Positions 10,482 to 27,326 are shown, numbered from the stretch's first letter. The stretch is DNA of 64,000 nucleotides from Mycolicibacter nonchromogenicus (GCF_002101775.1 NZ_LQPI01000033.1:124001-188000), one strand, 5' to 3'. The notes: generated by a model not told the origin, from the sequence alone. A program made the numbers and translations.

Positions 10482-12122
10482 TCAGCCCTTGACCAGAGCC
10501 CGCTCAAGGATGGGTCCGAGATCGAGGCCGGCCGGCAGGGTGCCGAACGCCCCTCCCCATCGGCCGCCGAGCCGGGTCGCCAGAAACGCCTCAGCGACGG
10601 CGGGGTGGCCGTGGCGCACCAGCAACCCGCCCTGCAGTGCCAGGCAGATGTCCTCGGCGACCTTGCGGGCCTGGTATTGGGCGGCGGCCACGTCACTGCC
10701 CAGGCCCGACAGCTGGGTCTTCAACGCCTCGACGTGGGCGTCGAGCCGTTGATCCTGCCCGGTGGTCTGGGCCAGCTCGTCGAGGAGCACGGCCACCGAT
10801 TGCGGTTGGGTGGCCAGGGCGCGCAGGGTGTCCAGGGCGCTGACGTTGCCCGACCCCTCCCAGATGCCCATCAGCGGCGCCTCCCGGTACAGCCGCGGCA
10901 TCAGGGAGTCCTCGATGTAGCCGTTGCCGCCCAGGCATTCCATGGCCTCCGCGGCGTGCGGGGTGGCGCGCTTGCACACCCAGTACTTGGTGGCCGCCAG
11001 CCCGATCCGGCGCAGCAGCCCCTCCCGTTCGTCGCCGCGGACCGCCTTGTCGGTGGCACCGGCCATCCGCATCGAGACCATGGTGGCGGCCTCGGCTTCC
11101 ACGGCCAGATCGGCCAGCACGTTGCGCATCAGTGGCTGATCGATCAGGTACTCGCCGAATGCCTTGCGGTGCTGGGCGTGGTAGGTGGCGCGCGCCAGGC
11201 CCATCCGCATGCTGGTGGCACTGCCCAGCGCGCAGTCCAGGCGCGTGAGGTTGACCATCTCGATGATGACCGAGACCCCGCGGCCCTCCTCCCCCACCAG
11301 CCAGGCGGTCGCGCCGTCGTACTCGATCTCGCTGGAGGCGTTGGCGTGGTTGCCGAGCTTGTCCTTGAGCCGCTGCAGCCGCATCCGGTTGCGGGTGCCG
11401 TCGGGCAGGATCCGGGGCAGGAAGAAGCAACTCAGGCCTCCGGGCGCCTGCGCCAGCACCAGGAACACGTCGCACATCGGCGCGGAGGTGAACCATTTGT
11501 GCCCGGTCAGGGTGTAGCTGCCGTCGGCGTTCGGCACCGCCTGGGTGGTTCCGGCGCGCACGTCGGAGCCGCCTTGTTTCTCGGTCATCGACATGCCCGC
11601 GGTGATGCCGGCCTTGGCGGTCGGCACCTTCAGCTCGGGGTCGTAGACTGGGCTGGTCAGCAGGGGCTCATAGATCTTGGCGAGTTCGGCGTTGTTGCGC
11701 AGCGCGGGGACCACCGCGTAGGTCATCGAGATCGGACACATGTGGCCCGGCTCCGCGGTCCACACCCCGGTTTGAGCGGCGCGAACCACATGCGCACCGG
11801 GCCGCGGGTCGGCCCAGGGCGCGGCGTGCAGGCCGTGGGCGATCGCGGCGCGCATCAACTCGTGGTAGGCCGGGTCGTATTCGACTTCGTCGATCCGATT
11901 GCCGACCTTGTCGTGGGTGTGCAGCACCGGCTTGTTGCGGGCGGCCAGCTCGCCCCAGCGTTGCACCTGTTTGGACCCGGACAGGGCCCCGAGGTCGGTG
12001 ACCTGGTCGACGCCCCATTGCCCGCCCTCGCGGATCAGCGACTCGACAAGGACCGGGGAGGACGCCGGGTTGTAGTCCTCCAGCGGCTGGACCTGGTTGA
12101 TGACGATGTGCGTGTCAGCCAT
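10482..12122 (-). CDS. fadE8: acyl-CoA dehydrogenase, AidB-like (FadE8)
   Basis: A 546-residue FAD-dependent acyl-CoA dehydrogenase. The motif MTEKQGGSDVRAGTT and the flavin-contacting ECLGGNGYIEDSLMPRLYRE are diagnostic of the AidB branch, which is longer than classical acyl-CoA dehydrogenases (about 380 residues) because of a C-terminal extension that forms a tetramer and, in E. coli AidB, binds DNA. Here it heads a catabolic operon, which favours an acyl-CoA substrate over an alkylation-response role. A promoter directly upstream predicts a leaderless transcript (see the promoter entry). Confidence 0.88.
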   Translation of the reverse strand: MADTHIVINQVQPLEDYNPASSPVLVESLIREGGQWGVDQVTDLGALSGSKQVQRWGELAARNKPVLHTHDKVGNRIDEVEYDPAYHELMRAAIAHGLHAAPWADPRPGAHVVRAAQTGVWTAEPGHMCPISMTYAVVPALRNNAELAKIYEPLLTSPVYDPELKVPTAKAGITAGMSMTEKQGGSDVRAGTTQAVPNADGSYTLTGHKWFTSAPMCDVFLVLAQAPGGLSCFFLPRILPDGTRNRMRLQRLKDKLGNHANASSEIEYDGATAWLVGEEGRGVSVIIEMVNLTRLDCALGSATSMRMGLARATYHAQHRKAFGEYLIDQPLMRNVLADLAVEAEAATMVSMRMAGATDKAVRGDEREGLLRRIGLAATKYWVCKRATPHAAEAMECLGGNGYIEDSLMPRLYREAPLMGIWEGSGNVSALDTLRALATQPQSVAVLLDELAQTTGQDQRLDAHVEALKTQLSGLGSDVAAAQYQARKVAEDICLALQGGLLVRHGHPAVAEAFLATRLGGRWGGAFGTLPAGLDLGPILERALVKG

Positions 12123-12156
12123 AACCGAATATTACAGTTTTTGCACGCACGAACAA
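12123..12156 (-). promoter_or_regulatory. fadE8 promoter and possible operator
   Basis: On the minus strand TTGTTC (12156-12151), a 16-base spacer and TAATAT (12134-12129) form a good housekeeping-type promoter. The A of the fadE8 ATG falls 7 bases beyond the -10 box, so the mRNA is predicted to be leaderless. The promoter is bracketed by an inverted repeat, TTACA at 12132-12136 and TGTAA at 12161-12165, a possible binding site for the PaaX-like regulator. Confidence 0.5.
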
Positions 12157-12453
12157 TAGGTGTAATCACATTGGTGCCGAACTTCCGGCAGACATAAACG
12201 ACGGTCACGGCCCGGGGTCGGGAGGTTCCGGGCTGTGACCGTCGTCGTTTTTGGGGCGCCGGACTGGGCGCTACGCACTCCCCCCACACCGAATCCGGTG
12301 TTGCTCAGGCATATGGACCCCCTCCAGTCCTGAGACGTGCGTAGCCGCCACGGTCACGGCGCCTGCATACAGTTGTAGCACACAACCAACTCAATGTCGC
12401 CTACTGAGGAACAAATCAGTCAAAACGGATGTTTTTGGCGGGGTCGGCGTGCC
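12157..12453 (-). other. fadE8-nfo intergenic region with a strong hairpin
   Basis: About 300 bases without a convincing gene. Its main content is a long hairpin at 12198-12245, listed separately. A short repeat GTTGT/ACAAC lies at 12372-12386. No tRNA or riboswitch-like structure was recognised. In M. tuberculosis a lipoprotein gene lies near here (recalled); none is present. Confidence 0.5.
12198..12250. terminator. bidirectional hairpin terminator between nfo and fadE8
   Basis: Arms 12198-12215 and 12228-12245 pair at 17 of 18 positions around a 12-nt loop. On the plus strand the stem is followed by CGTTTTTGG; on the minus strand by TTTATG. It could end the nfo transcript and also block antisense transcription. 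Confidence 0.6.
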
Positions 12454-13212
12454 TCAGCCCAGCCGTTCGCGCAGGAACGCGATGTCGGCCGCGCGGCCCT
12501 CCTCGGCGGTCTCGCAGATCACCGGAGCGCCCGCGGCCGCGACCACCGCGACCAGCAGGTCCGGGTCGATCTGGCCGGTCCCGAAGTTGGCGTGGCGGTC
12601 CCGGCCGGAACCGGGCGCGTCCTTGGAGTCGTTGCAGTGCACCAGATCGATGCGTCCGGTGATCGCCCTGATGCGTTCCACGGCGTCGGGCAGGGATTCC
12701 CCGGCCGCCCAGGTGTGGCAGGTATCCAGGCAGAACCCCACACCGGTGTCACCGATGTGGTCCCACAGTTTGGCGATGGTGTCGAAGTGCCGGGCCATCG
12801 CATAGTCACCGCCGGCGGTGTTCTCCAGGTACACCGGGACAGTCGTCTCCAAGCGATCCAGCGCCTTGCGCCACCGCGCGAACCCCGCCTGCGGGTCGTC
12901 ATCGTCGGCGGTCACGTGCCCGCCGTGCACGATCACCGCGGCCGCGCCGATGTCGGCGGCAGCGTCACAGGTCTGCTGCAACACGGTGCGCGACGGGATG
13001 CGCACCCGGTTGTTCGGGGAGGCCACGTTGATCAGGTACGGCGCGTGGACGTAGATCGGCAGCGCCGCCGCGCGAAGTTCCGCCGCGTCCTCGCGGGGTT
13101 TGGGGGGCTTCCAGCTCTGCGGGTTGCCGAGGAAGATCTGCACCACGTCGGCGCCCTCGGCCTCAGCGGCTGCCAGCGGATTCTGCGGGCGCACATGGGA
13201 ACCGATCAACAC
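12454..13212 (-). CDS. nfo: deoxyribonuclease IV (AP endonuclease)
   Basis: A 252-residue TIM-barrel, metal-dependent endonuclease that cuts DNA at abasic sites during base excision repair. The zinc-ligand motifs are all present in order: [41 protein letters not shown] and LVHCNDSKD. Length is close to that of the mycobacterial End protein (Rv0670, recalled). It lies 10 bases downstream of the GCS2-family gene on the same strand, so the two may be co-transcribed. Confidence 0.93.
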   Translation of the reverse strand: MLIGSHVRPQNPLAAAEAEGADVVQIFLGNPQSWKPPKPREDAAELRAAALPIYVHAPYLINVASPNNRVRIPSRTVLQQTCDAAADIGAAAVIVHGGHVTADDDDPQAGFARWRKALDRLETTVPVYLENTAGGDYAMARHFDTIAKLWDHIGDTGVGFCLDTCHTWAAGESLPDAVERIRAITGRIDLVHCNDSKDAPGSGRDRHANFGTGQIDPDLLVAVVAAAGAPVICETAEEGRAADIAFLRERLG

Positions 13213-13222
13213 GGCGGCCAGC

Positions 13223-14713
13223 CTAGTCCGAGCCGGACCCCTCCGTCGGCCAGGTGTGCACCGGCTCGTTGGTGTGCATGTGCGCGCAATAGCGCCGCAG
13301 CATCTCCACCAGCGCGGCCGACCGGCTCAGGCCCTGCGCCTGCAGCGCGCGGACCGTCGACACCTGCCAGGTGGCGCCGTTGCGTCCGGTGGCCACCCGG
13401 TCGGCGATGATGCCGAGGAACCGGTCGATCACCTCGGTGGCCACCCCCCACTCCTCGAGTCCCTGGCGGGCCAGCGGCAGCAGTTCGCGCTGGGTCAGTT
13501 CCGCCACGCTCACCTCGCCCAGCTCCGGCCAGAACAGGCGGGCATCCATACCCAGGCGCGCCGCCCGGCGGAAGTTGTCGTGTGCCACCGCAAAACTCAT
13601 CTGGGTCCACAACGGGCGCTGGTCACGGGCCAGCCTGCGCAGCAGGCCGTAGTAGAAGACCGCATTGGCCACCATGTCGGCCACCGTCGGGCCCGACGGC
13701 AGGACCCGGTTCTCCACCCGCAGGTGAGGCCGACCGTCGACGACGTCATAGACCGGCCGATTCCAGCGGTACACCGTGCCGTTGTGCAGACGCAGCTCCG
13801 AGAGCTGCGGGGTGCGTCCCTGGGCGAGTTCGGCGGCGGGATCTTCCTCCGACACCTCGGGCAGCAGCGACGGGAAGTAGCGCACGTTCTCCTCGAACAG
13901 GTCGAAGATCGAGGTGATCCACCGCTCGCCGAACCACACCCGGGGCCGCACCCCTTGGTTTTTCAGTTCGTCGGGGCGGGTGTCGGTGGACTGAGCGAAC
14001 AGCTCCACGCGGGTCTCCGCCCACAGGCGATGGCCGAAGAAGTACGGCGAGTTGGCGCCGATCGCCAGTTGCGGGCCGGCCAGTACCTGAGCGGCGTTCC
14101 AGTGGTTGGCGAAGTTGGCCGGCGAGACCTGCAGGTGCAGTTGCATGCTGGTGCACGCAGATTCCGGCGCAATGTCGCCCACATGCAGGTTCAGCGGCTC
14201 GGGGCCGTCGATGTCGATGTCGATGTCTTCACCGCGCGCGGCGAAGATCGAGTCGTTGAGAGCCGCGTACCGCGCCGAATCACTCATCCAGTCACCGGTC
14301 AGGTGCTCGGGCATCAGGGTGGGCAGGATGCCGATCATGACGATGCCGGCGTCGTGTGTGCGGGCTTTGGCCTGCGCGTCGTTGAGGCTGGCGCGCACCT
14401 CGGCTTCCAGATCCAGTGCGGCACGCTTGGTGAACTGACGGGGAGGAACGTTGAACTCGATGTTGTAGGAACCCAATTCGCGCTGAAACGCCGGGTCGTC
14501 GATCGAGGACAGCACACCGGCGTTGGACATGGCCGGCCGATAGTCGTCGCCGATCAGGTTGCCCTCGATCTCCATACCGGTCAGCGGGGGCTCACACTCG
14601 AAGCTGGCCTGCGCCAGCATCGTCTCGAACACATCCAGGCACTGCTGAATCTTGTGCCGGTATTGGCGCCGCTGGCTGCGGGAGTAGGTGGTGCGGCTGA
14701 TTTCGTCCCCCAT
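13223..14713 (-). CDS. GCS2-family carboxylate-amine ligase (glutamate-cysteine ligase-like)
   Basis: A 496-residue ATP-grasp-like ligase. [17 protein letters not shown] near the N-terminus, [10 protein letters not shown], and [13 protein letters not shown] near residue 330 match the GCS2 family, whose members join glutamate to an amine such as cysteine. The ATG at 14711-14713 is chosen; the frame continues upstream only through the adjacent hairpin terminator. Mycobacteria make mycothiol rather than glutathione, so a strict gamma-glutamylcysteine role is doubtful; another amine acceptor or the ergothioneine pathway are alternatives. It lies 10 bases before nfo. Confidence 0.75.
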   Translation of the reverse strand: MGDEISRTTYSRSQRRQYRHKIQQCLDVFETMLAQASFECEPPLTGMEIEGNLIGDDYRPAMSNAGVLSSIDDPAFQRELGSYNIEFNVPPRQFTKRAALDLEAEVRASLNDAQAKARTHDAGIVMIGILPTLMPEHLTGDWMSDSARYAALNDSIFAARGEDIDIDIDGPEPLNLHVGDIAPESACTSMQLHLQVSPANFANHWNAAQVLAGPQLAIGANSPYFFGHRLWAETRVELFAQSTDTRPDELKNQGVRPRVWFGERWITSIFDLFEENVRYFPSLLPEVSEEDPAAELAQGRTPQLSELRLHNGTVYRWNRPVYDVVDGRPHLRVENRVLPSGPTVADMVANAVFYYGLLRRLARDQRPLWTQMSFAVAHDNFRRAARLGMDARLFWPELGEVSVAELTQRELLPLARQGLEEWGVATEVIDRFLGIIADRVATGRNGATWQVSTVRALQAQGLSRSAALVEMLRRYCAHMHTNEPVHTWPTEGSGSD

Positions 14714-14770
14714 CCCACGATGCAACCCGGTCTGCCGCCCCGCCGCAACCTGGTGCGTGCTGTTTCCCCC

Positions 14771-14832
14771 CGCGAGCAGACGTGAAAGCCCCCAATTTGT
14801 CCTCGAAATTGGGGCTTTCACGTCTGCTCGCG
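14771..14832 (-). terminator. TRIT-like hairpin terminator after the AbiEi/DUF559 gene
   Basis: Near-perfect inverted repeat: arm 14771-14798 against 14806-14832, with one unpaired C and a 7-nt loop. It begins about 10 bases past the stop of the frameshifted gene on the minus strand. Same family as the hairpins after tuf and rpoC, and preceded like them by TCCTGCGCGAGCAGACG on the minus strand. Confidence 0.88.
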
Positions 14833-14841
14833 CAGGAGAAA

Positions 14842-15719
14842 TCACGCGGCCAGACGCTGGTTCAAGTGCCTTGCGATCCGGGCGACCAGTCGCGACGGAT
14901 CGCCGCGGACGTCGCTGACCGTCATGGGAACCGACAGCCAGCCGCACTCTTGTAAGCGCGCGATCTTCAACCGGTCATGCAACAGGGCCTGGGGCCCCAT
15001 ATGCCAGTCGACACTGTCGTACTCGGCCGCCAGCCGCGCCTCCGGCCAGGCGAAGTCGGTACGCCAGCGGTCACCGCATCGGTCCACGATCTCGTATTGC
15101 AGCTCCGGCTGGGGCAGGGCCGCATCGATGAACACCAGCCGAGCCTCGCTTTCCATCGCGGACTCAGAACGCCCGTCGATGTGGCCGATCAATTCACGGA
15201 CTTTGACGATGCCCCGGCGGCCCTTCTGCTCCGCGACTGCGTCGGCCAACTCCGACGGCGTGCACGCCCCGACACGTACCGCGGCGTCGAGGGTCGCCAA
15301 GGCACGGGCCGCCATAGCGTCCGCGCCACCTCGATGGCTGTCCACGCCGGCGCGGTGGCGAGGCGCCCCGCGACCGGCCGCAGCGGGGCGCCAAGACGCT
15401 GGTGGACCATGACATCGGCCGAGGGCCGTAGCCGGATGCCAGGGTCCAGCACGTGCAACCGGGAATCGGGTTCGGTGTCAAAGCCGTAGAGGCCTGCTGC
15501 GGTGCCCATGCACGCGACGATCCGAGCACCGGTGGCAAGGTCCAGCGCGGCGAGCTGACCGAACACGTCGGGTGGGGCGGCCGCGTAGACGCCGCGGCGC
15601 AACCGCACCATGCGGCCCTCTCGCACGTGACAGGCCAGCGCCTTTCGGCTGATGACGTCGAGGAGTTGCCGGGTAGTTGCCACACCACCGTTGGCTGCGA
15701 AAACCTGCTCAGGTGACAC
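14842..15719 (-). pseudogene. AbiEi-like HTH / DUF559 nuclease-fold protein, split by a frameshift
   Basis: Two overlapping reading frames together make one familiar mycobacterial protein. The upstream frame (15719 down to about 15309) encodes the N-terminus MSPEQVFAANGGVATTRQLL, an AbiEi-type winged helix, through TAIEVARTL. The downstream frame (ending 14842) continues ARALATLDAA and ends in a DUF559-type restriction-endonuclease-like fold with FAWPEARLAAEYDS. The frames join if one G is added to the run at 15306-15308; the total then becomes 879 bases, exactly 293 codons. This could be a sequencing error in a homopolymer or a real inactivation. The intact family is often annotated as AbiEi antitoxin domain-containing, but no toxin partner is adjacent, and its function is unknown. 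Confidence 0.82.
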
Positions 15720-15894
15720 GAGCCGAGGTTGGCGCAGACCCGCCCGACGGGAAAGTCACCCTGTGGATAACTCCCCGGCAAGGGGTCACCACGCTCACCA
15801 CCCGACGGGTCACCAACCTCGCCCAACAGACGCGAAAGCCCCCATTTCGGCCTCGAAATGGGGGCTTTCGCGTCTGCTCGCGCAGGAAACCGGA
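15720..15894 (-). terminator. TRIT-like hairpin terminator after rpoC, in the rpoC-AbiEi/DUF559 spacer
   Basis: The hairpin itself occupies 15827-15876: a perfect 23-bp stem (15827-15849 with 15854-15876) and a 4-nt loop. It starts about 18 bases past the rpoC stop codon on the minus strand and is preceded by the shared TCCTGCGCGAGCAGACG block. The rest of the 175-base spacer (15720-15826) shows no recognised feature apart from being the upstream region of the frameshifted gene. Confidence 0.88.
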
Positions 15895-19869
<3,975 letters not shown>

Positions 19870-19883
19870 TTAGTAGCTGGTAA

Positions 19884-23432
<3,549 letters not shown>

Positions 23433-23797
23433 CTAATGCGGCCAGCGGATTCCGGCTAACCGGGCTCCGTTCGCTGCGAATATTCGACCGTTGGTTCGGC
23501 TGGCGAACGCACTGTCCGGTCTCACGCACAACCAAACCACGACGTAACAAGCCGAAACGAGCCGTTAACGTGACTCGGGCTGGAACTGCGGTGTTCGGGT
23601 GCGAGTAAGGGATGGGCAGGAGGAAGCCAGCGCAACGTCCAACAATAGCGCAGGCTGACGCAATCCTCAACTGCGATGCCCCGGGGCCCTGCCGATGCTG
23701 GCTACCTCCGCCGGGCTCTCCGCACATGTGCTGGTGAACAGATTGAACCGTTTAGGTCCGTCCGTCAAGAGCTGACACGTCGTGAACCTGCGAAGAC
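23433..23797 (-). promoter_or_regulatory. rpoBC upstream region
   Basis: 365 bases between rpoB and the MceG gene, both on the minus strand. It should contain the rpoBC promoter, since rpoBC is separate from rplJL in mycobacteria. It holds no convincing gene: the short frames here overlap and lack family resemblance. I could not fix the -10 and -35 boxes with confidence, and no strong terminator hairpin follows the MceG-side genes. Confidence 0.4.
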
Positions 23798-24850
23798 TCA
23801 GCCGGGCGGGGTCGGGATCGACGCAGTGGGGGCGTCTTCGTCGGCCGGGAACTCGTGCACGGCGTAGCGGTGAGTGCCCTCGAGATCGTCCCGGATGGCC
23901 GCCTGCGCGTTGGGCGGCAGGGTGTGCAGAATCTCGCGCACCCGAGCCCGGCGGCGCGCCACACCCTTGCGCTCCGGCAGGCCGGGGGTCGCGCTGAGCT
24001 GGGGCGGCACGCCCTCGATCTCTTCGACGCCGCCGTCGCTCTGGCCGGCGGCGATCATGGCCTCCTCGGCCGCCGCGGTCGCCTGGTCCTTCTCCTCGGA
24101 CATGCCGATCGGGCCGATACGCCGCCCGTTGAGGAACTGGCGGACCACCGGCTCGTCGGACGTCAGCAGCACCTCGCGGGGCCCGAACATCACCAGCTCC
24201 TTGCGGAACAACATGCCGATGTTGTCCGGCACGGTGCGCGCGATGTTGATGTTGTGCGTGACGATGAGGATGGTGGCGTCGATCTGAGCGTTGATGTCGA
24301 TCAGCAGCTGGCTCAGGTAGGCCGTGCGGACCGGGTCCAGACCGGAGTCCGGCTCATCGCAGAGGATGATCTTCGGGTCGAGCACCAGCGCGCGGGCCAG
24401 GCCGGCACGCTTGCGCATACCACCGGAGATCTCACCCGGGAACTTGTAGCCGTCGTTGGGCATACCGACCATCTCGAGCTTCTCCATGACGATGTCACGG
24501 ATTTCCTTCTCGGACTTCTTGGTGTGCTCGCGCAGCGGGAAGGCGGTGTTGTCGTAGATGTTCATCGACCCGAACAGTGCGCCGTCCTGGAACAGCACGC
24601 CGAACAGGGTGCGGATCTCGTAGAGCTCCTTGGCCGAACACTGCAGGATGTCGGTGCCGTCGATCACGATCGAGCCGCGCTCGGGGCGCAGGAGGCCGAT
24701 CAGCGACTTCAAGAACACGGACTTGCCGGTACCGGAGGGGCCGAGCAGAACGCTGACCTCTCCCTCGGGAATCGTCATGGAGACGTCTTCCCAGATCCGG
24801 GCCGATCCGAAGGACTTGGTAAGCCCCTGTACCTCGATGGCGACGCCCAT
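23798..24850 (-). CDS. mceG: MceG-type ABC transporter ATPase (Mkl)
   Basis: A 350-residue ATPase that energises the Mce lipid and sterol importers at the cytoplasmic face of the membrane. Walker A GPSGTGKS is at about 37-44, the signature is EISGGMRKRAGLARAL, Walker B ILCDEPDSGLDP, and the switch histidine lies in IVTHNINIA. The sequence VLFQDGALFGSMNIYDNTAF is typical of MlaF/MceG proteins. The C-terminal extension of about 90 residues is characteristic of mycobacterial MceG, where it stabilises Mce complexes. The ATG at 24848-24850 follows GGAAGGACC. Known as Rv0655 (mkl) in M. tuberculosis (recalled). Confidence 0.92.
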   Translation of the reverse strand: MGVAIEVQGLTKSFGSARIWEDVSMTIPEGEVSVLLGPSGTGKSVFLKSLIGLLRPERGSIVIDGTDILQCSAKELYEIRTLFGVLFQDGALFGSMNIYDNTAFPLREHTKKSEKEIRDIVMEKLEMVGMPNDGYKFPGEISGGMRKRAGLARALVLDPKIILCDEPDSGLDPVRTAYLSQLLIDINAQIDATILIVTHNINIARTVPDNIGMLFRKELVMFGPREVLLTSDEPVVRQFLNGRRIGPIGMSEEKDQATAAAEEAMIAAGQSDGGVEEIEGVPPQLSATPGLPERKGVARRRARVREILHTLPPNAQAAIRDDLEGTHRYAVHEFPADEDAPTASIPTPPG

Positions 24851-25165
24851 TAGTGAGGTCCTTCCGCAACGTCTGTTCGTGCCACGACTGGCTTGTGGCT
24901 TGGGCCACTGTAGCGCACAGGTGCGGCGCGTATCGGCGGTCCGCCTCAGTCTGTGGGTGTCCAATTGCGATGAAAGTCGATCGGAACCCGTTGCGGCAGG
25001 TCCACCGTCACCGCGTGGAGGTCTGTCGCGGTCTGCTGATTGCCCCGAGGAACACTCCGCTGGGGGCCGAAGGGTCGCCGGGCGCCACGGCTGAGCCGAA
25101 CAGCCCCGCGACAGCAGAAGCCCCCGGAACCTCGTGGGTTCCGGGGGCTTCGACCGTAGAACGAA
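24851..25165 (-). other. rplL-mceG intergenic region
   Basis: 315 bases. Apart from the rplL terminator at 25117-25151 nothing is recognised; the region presumably also holds the mceG promoter. In M. tuberculosis two further genes lie here (a TetR regulator and a carotenoid-cleavage oxygenase, recalled); both are absent. Confidence 0.5.
25117..25151. terminator. hairpin terminator after rplL
   Basis: A perfect 14-bp stem, GAAGCCCCCGGAAC (25117-25130) with GTTCCGGGGGCTTC (25138-25151), and a 7-nt loop. It lies about 15 bases beyond the rplL stop codon. It has no good U-tract on either strand and is not of the TRIT sequence family. Confidence 0.75.
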
Positions 25166-25555
<390 letters not shown>

Positions 25556-25608
25556 GATTCGGTCCTTTCTGATTCCGGATTAGGGAAGTTGGTTGGGGTT
25601 GTACCTAG

Positions 25609-26235
25609 TTATTCGGCAGCTTCGGCCGGAGCGTCGGCGGTCTCCGCCGCAGCTTCGGTTTCGGCCGGAGCCTCGGCCTCCGCGGGAGCCTCGGCCGGGG
25701 CCTCGGCGGCAGGTGCTGCCTCGGCGGGCTTCTTCTCCTGCAGCGCGGCTGCCAGGCGGGCCATCTGCGACGCCGGGGCGGCGAACAGACCGGCAGCCTT
25801 GGACAGGTTGCCCTTCATGGCACCGGCCAGCTTCGCCAGCAGCACCTCGCGCGACTCCAGGTCGGCGATGCGCTCCACTTCGGCGACGGTCAGCGCGCGA
25901 CCGTCCATGTAGCCGCCCTTGATGACCAGCGCCTTGTGGTCCTTGGCGAACTTCTTGATGGCCTTGGCCGCGTCGACCGGCTCACCCTGGACGAAGGCGA
26001 TAGCCGTCGGGCCGGTGAACAGCTCGTCGAGCCCTTCCACTCCGGCCTCGGCCGCGGCCAGTTTGACCAGGGTGTTCTTCGCCACCGCGTAGGTTGCCGC
26101 ACCGCTGAGCGAACGCCGCAGCTCCGCCAGGTTCGCAACCGTCAGACCGCGGTACTCGGTGATCACGGTGGCAGTCGAGCCGTTGAACTGCTCGACGATT
26201 TCCGCGACGGCGGCGGTCTTGTCAGCCCGCGCCAT
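25609..26235 (-). CDS. rplJ: 50S ribosomal protein L10
   Basis: A 208-residue protein that anchors L7/L12 to the 23S rRNA. The core (about 1-150) is standard; the C-terminal tail from about 165 is an unusually long alanine/glutamate/proline-rich stretch ([20 protein letters not shown]) typical of high-GC actinobacteria. In other bacteria L10 with L7/L12 represses its own mRNA, and the leader upstream carries the matching structure. Confidence 0.97.
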   Translation of the reverse strand: MARADKTAAVAEIVEQFNGSTATVITEYRGLTVANLAELRRSLSGAATYAVAKNTLVKLAAAEAGVEGLDELFTGPTAIAFVQGEPVDAAKAIKKFAKDHKALVIKGGYMDGRALTVAEVERIADLESREVLLAKLAGAMKGNLSKAAGLFAAPASQMARLAAALQEKKPAEAAPAAEAPAEAPAEAEAPAETEAAAETADAPAEAAE

Positions 26236-26261
26236 GCATACCTCCTCGGTGTCTCTGTTGT

Positions 26262-26425
26262 CGTCTCACGTTGTCCCACCCGGAAATGACGAACGCCCCG
26301 ACGCAGGATGCGGTCGGGGCGTCACAATGCGTGCCGGTGGAACCGGTGCCTCGTCCTCCTGCGTGGGCCGCCGGGATATTCCCGGACCTTCAACCGATTG
26401 CTCGGTGACCGACGGTCTTTGGTGG
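26262..26425 (-). ncRNA. ribosomal protein L10 leader with attenuator hairpin
   Basis: The minus-strand sequence between about 26425 and 26262 has the block GGACGAGGCACCGG and upstream stems (CCGGGAAUAUCCCGG) that I recognise as the L10 leader RNA family bound by the L10/L12 complex. Just downstream, 26294-26302 pairs with 26313-26321 (CGCCCCGAC/GTCGGGGCG, extended by TGAC/GTCA), followed by UUCGUCAUUU, a terminator-like attenuator. This predicts feedback control of rplJ-rplL. Confidence 0.75.
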
Positions 26426-26481
26426 ATCGCCACACACCATAGCCTGACAAGGCCCGATCAGCCAAAACGGCGTCAACCGGG

Positions 26482-26931
26482 CTAGACGTTCACGACACCG
26501 ACCGCGAGCAACACGAAGATCACCGCCAGCATCGCCACGCGCACCCAGTGCAGCCGGTCCCAGCGCGCGGCCAGCGCTCGCGACACATCGTCGGCGGTGC
26601 GCCACGCCGCGATCTTGTTGTTGATCGGCACCAGCACGGCCACCGACAGCACCACGACGGCCGCCATCAGTGCCACGCCGGCACCGATGAGCCAGCGCTG
26701 TGAGCCCACGACGGCGACCAGCACCGCCAGCAGCGCGAATGAGGCCACGTACCAGAACGGCATCACCTTGCCCATCAGCCCGGCGCCGCCGCCACGCGCA
26801 ACCCGGAAGGCATCGTCGGGCAGCCGATCGAAGATGGGCCGAAGAAATGCCGCCACCGCGAACTCGGCACCCACCAGGGTCCCCACCACCACCAACGCAA
26901 CCAACTCCACACTCTGCTTCACAGCAGCCAC
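26482..26931 (-). CDS. DUF1772-family (anthrone oxygenase-like) membrane protein
   Basis: A roughly 149-residue protein with four hydrophobic segments and the DUF1772 features FLRPIFDRLPDD and VPINNKI. Relatives include anthrone oxygenases, but in bacteria most have no assigned function. The frame is open to a TTG at 26958, but that would place coding sequence inside the palindromic operator; the GTG at 26931 is preferred, with 26922 possible. It is divergent from the HxlR regulator and is probably its target. Confidence 0.7.
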   Translation of the reverse strand: MAAVKQSVELVALVVVGTLVGAEFAVAAFLRPIFDRLPDDAFRVARGGGAGLMGKVMPFWYVASFALLAVLVAVVGSQRWLIGAGVALMAAVVVLSVAVLVPINNKIAAWRTADDVSRALAARWDRLHWVRVAMLAVIFVLLAVGVVNV

Positions 26932-26939
26932 TGTGATGG

Positions 26940-26983
26940 TTATGCTGACAAAAAACAAGGTACTGACAAATTAGTCAGCATAA
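26940..26983. promoter_or_regulatory. HxlR operator between divergent genes
   Basis: A perfect 10-bp inverted repeat, TTATGCTGAC at 26940-26949 and GTCAGCATAA at 26974-26983. A third half-site, TACTGACA at 26961-26968, forms an inner palindrome CTGAC-AAATTA-GTCAG. The site sits between the DUF1772 gene and the HxlR gene and its right end touches the AAGGAG ribosome binding site of the latter, as expected for an autoregulated repressor. Confidence 0.75.
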
Positions 26984-26992
26984 GGAGCGCTG

Positions 26993-27316
26993 GTGGCAGC
27001 ATCGAAGACGACCGTGAGCGACTGCCCGATCGATGCCGCGCTGTCGGTCATCAACGGCCGTTGGAAGGGCACCATCCTGTGGCGCCTGACCGACGGACCC
27101 ATGCGCACCGCGGAGTTGCGGCGCAGCATCCCGGGCATCACCGAACGCATGCTGATCCGCCATCTGCAGGAGCTCGTCGCCGACGGCATCATCGACCGCC
27201 ACGACGCCGGCACCATTCCGCCGTGTGTGCACTATTCGATCTCCGAATACGGGCAAACACTGGCCCCCGTGCTGGCCCAGTTGTGCGAGTGGGGCCGCAT
27301 TCACCTCGCTCGCTGA
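26993..27316 (+). CDS. HxlR family transcriptional regulator
   Basis: A 107-residue winged-helix protein starting at GTG 26993, with AAGGAG 5 bases upstream. CPIDAALSVINGRWKGTILW is the HxlR hallmark, and the N-terminal Cys of such proteins is often a redox or electrophile sensor. MRTAELRRSIPGITERML is the recognition region and VHYSISEYGQTL the wing. It is divergent from the DUF1772 gene with a palindromic operator between, and probably represses both. The inducer is unknown; a quinone, aldehyde or reactive electrophile is a reasonable inference from the family. Confidence 0.88.
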   Translation: MAASKTTVSDCPIDAALSVINGRWKGTILWRLTDGPMRTAELRRSIPGITERMLIRHLQELVADGIIDRHDAGTIPPCVHYSISEYGQTLAPVLAQLCEWGRIHLAR

Positions 27317-27326
27317 GACCCCAGCG

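Noticed and set aside
14842..15719. AbiEi-type toxin-antitoxin system
   Set aside because: The N-terminus resembles AbiEi, but the gene is fused to a DUF559 region, is frameshifted, and no AbiEii-type toxin lies nearby.
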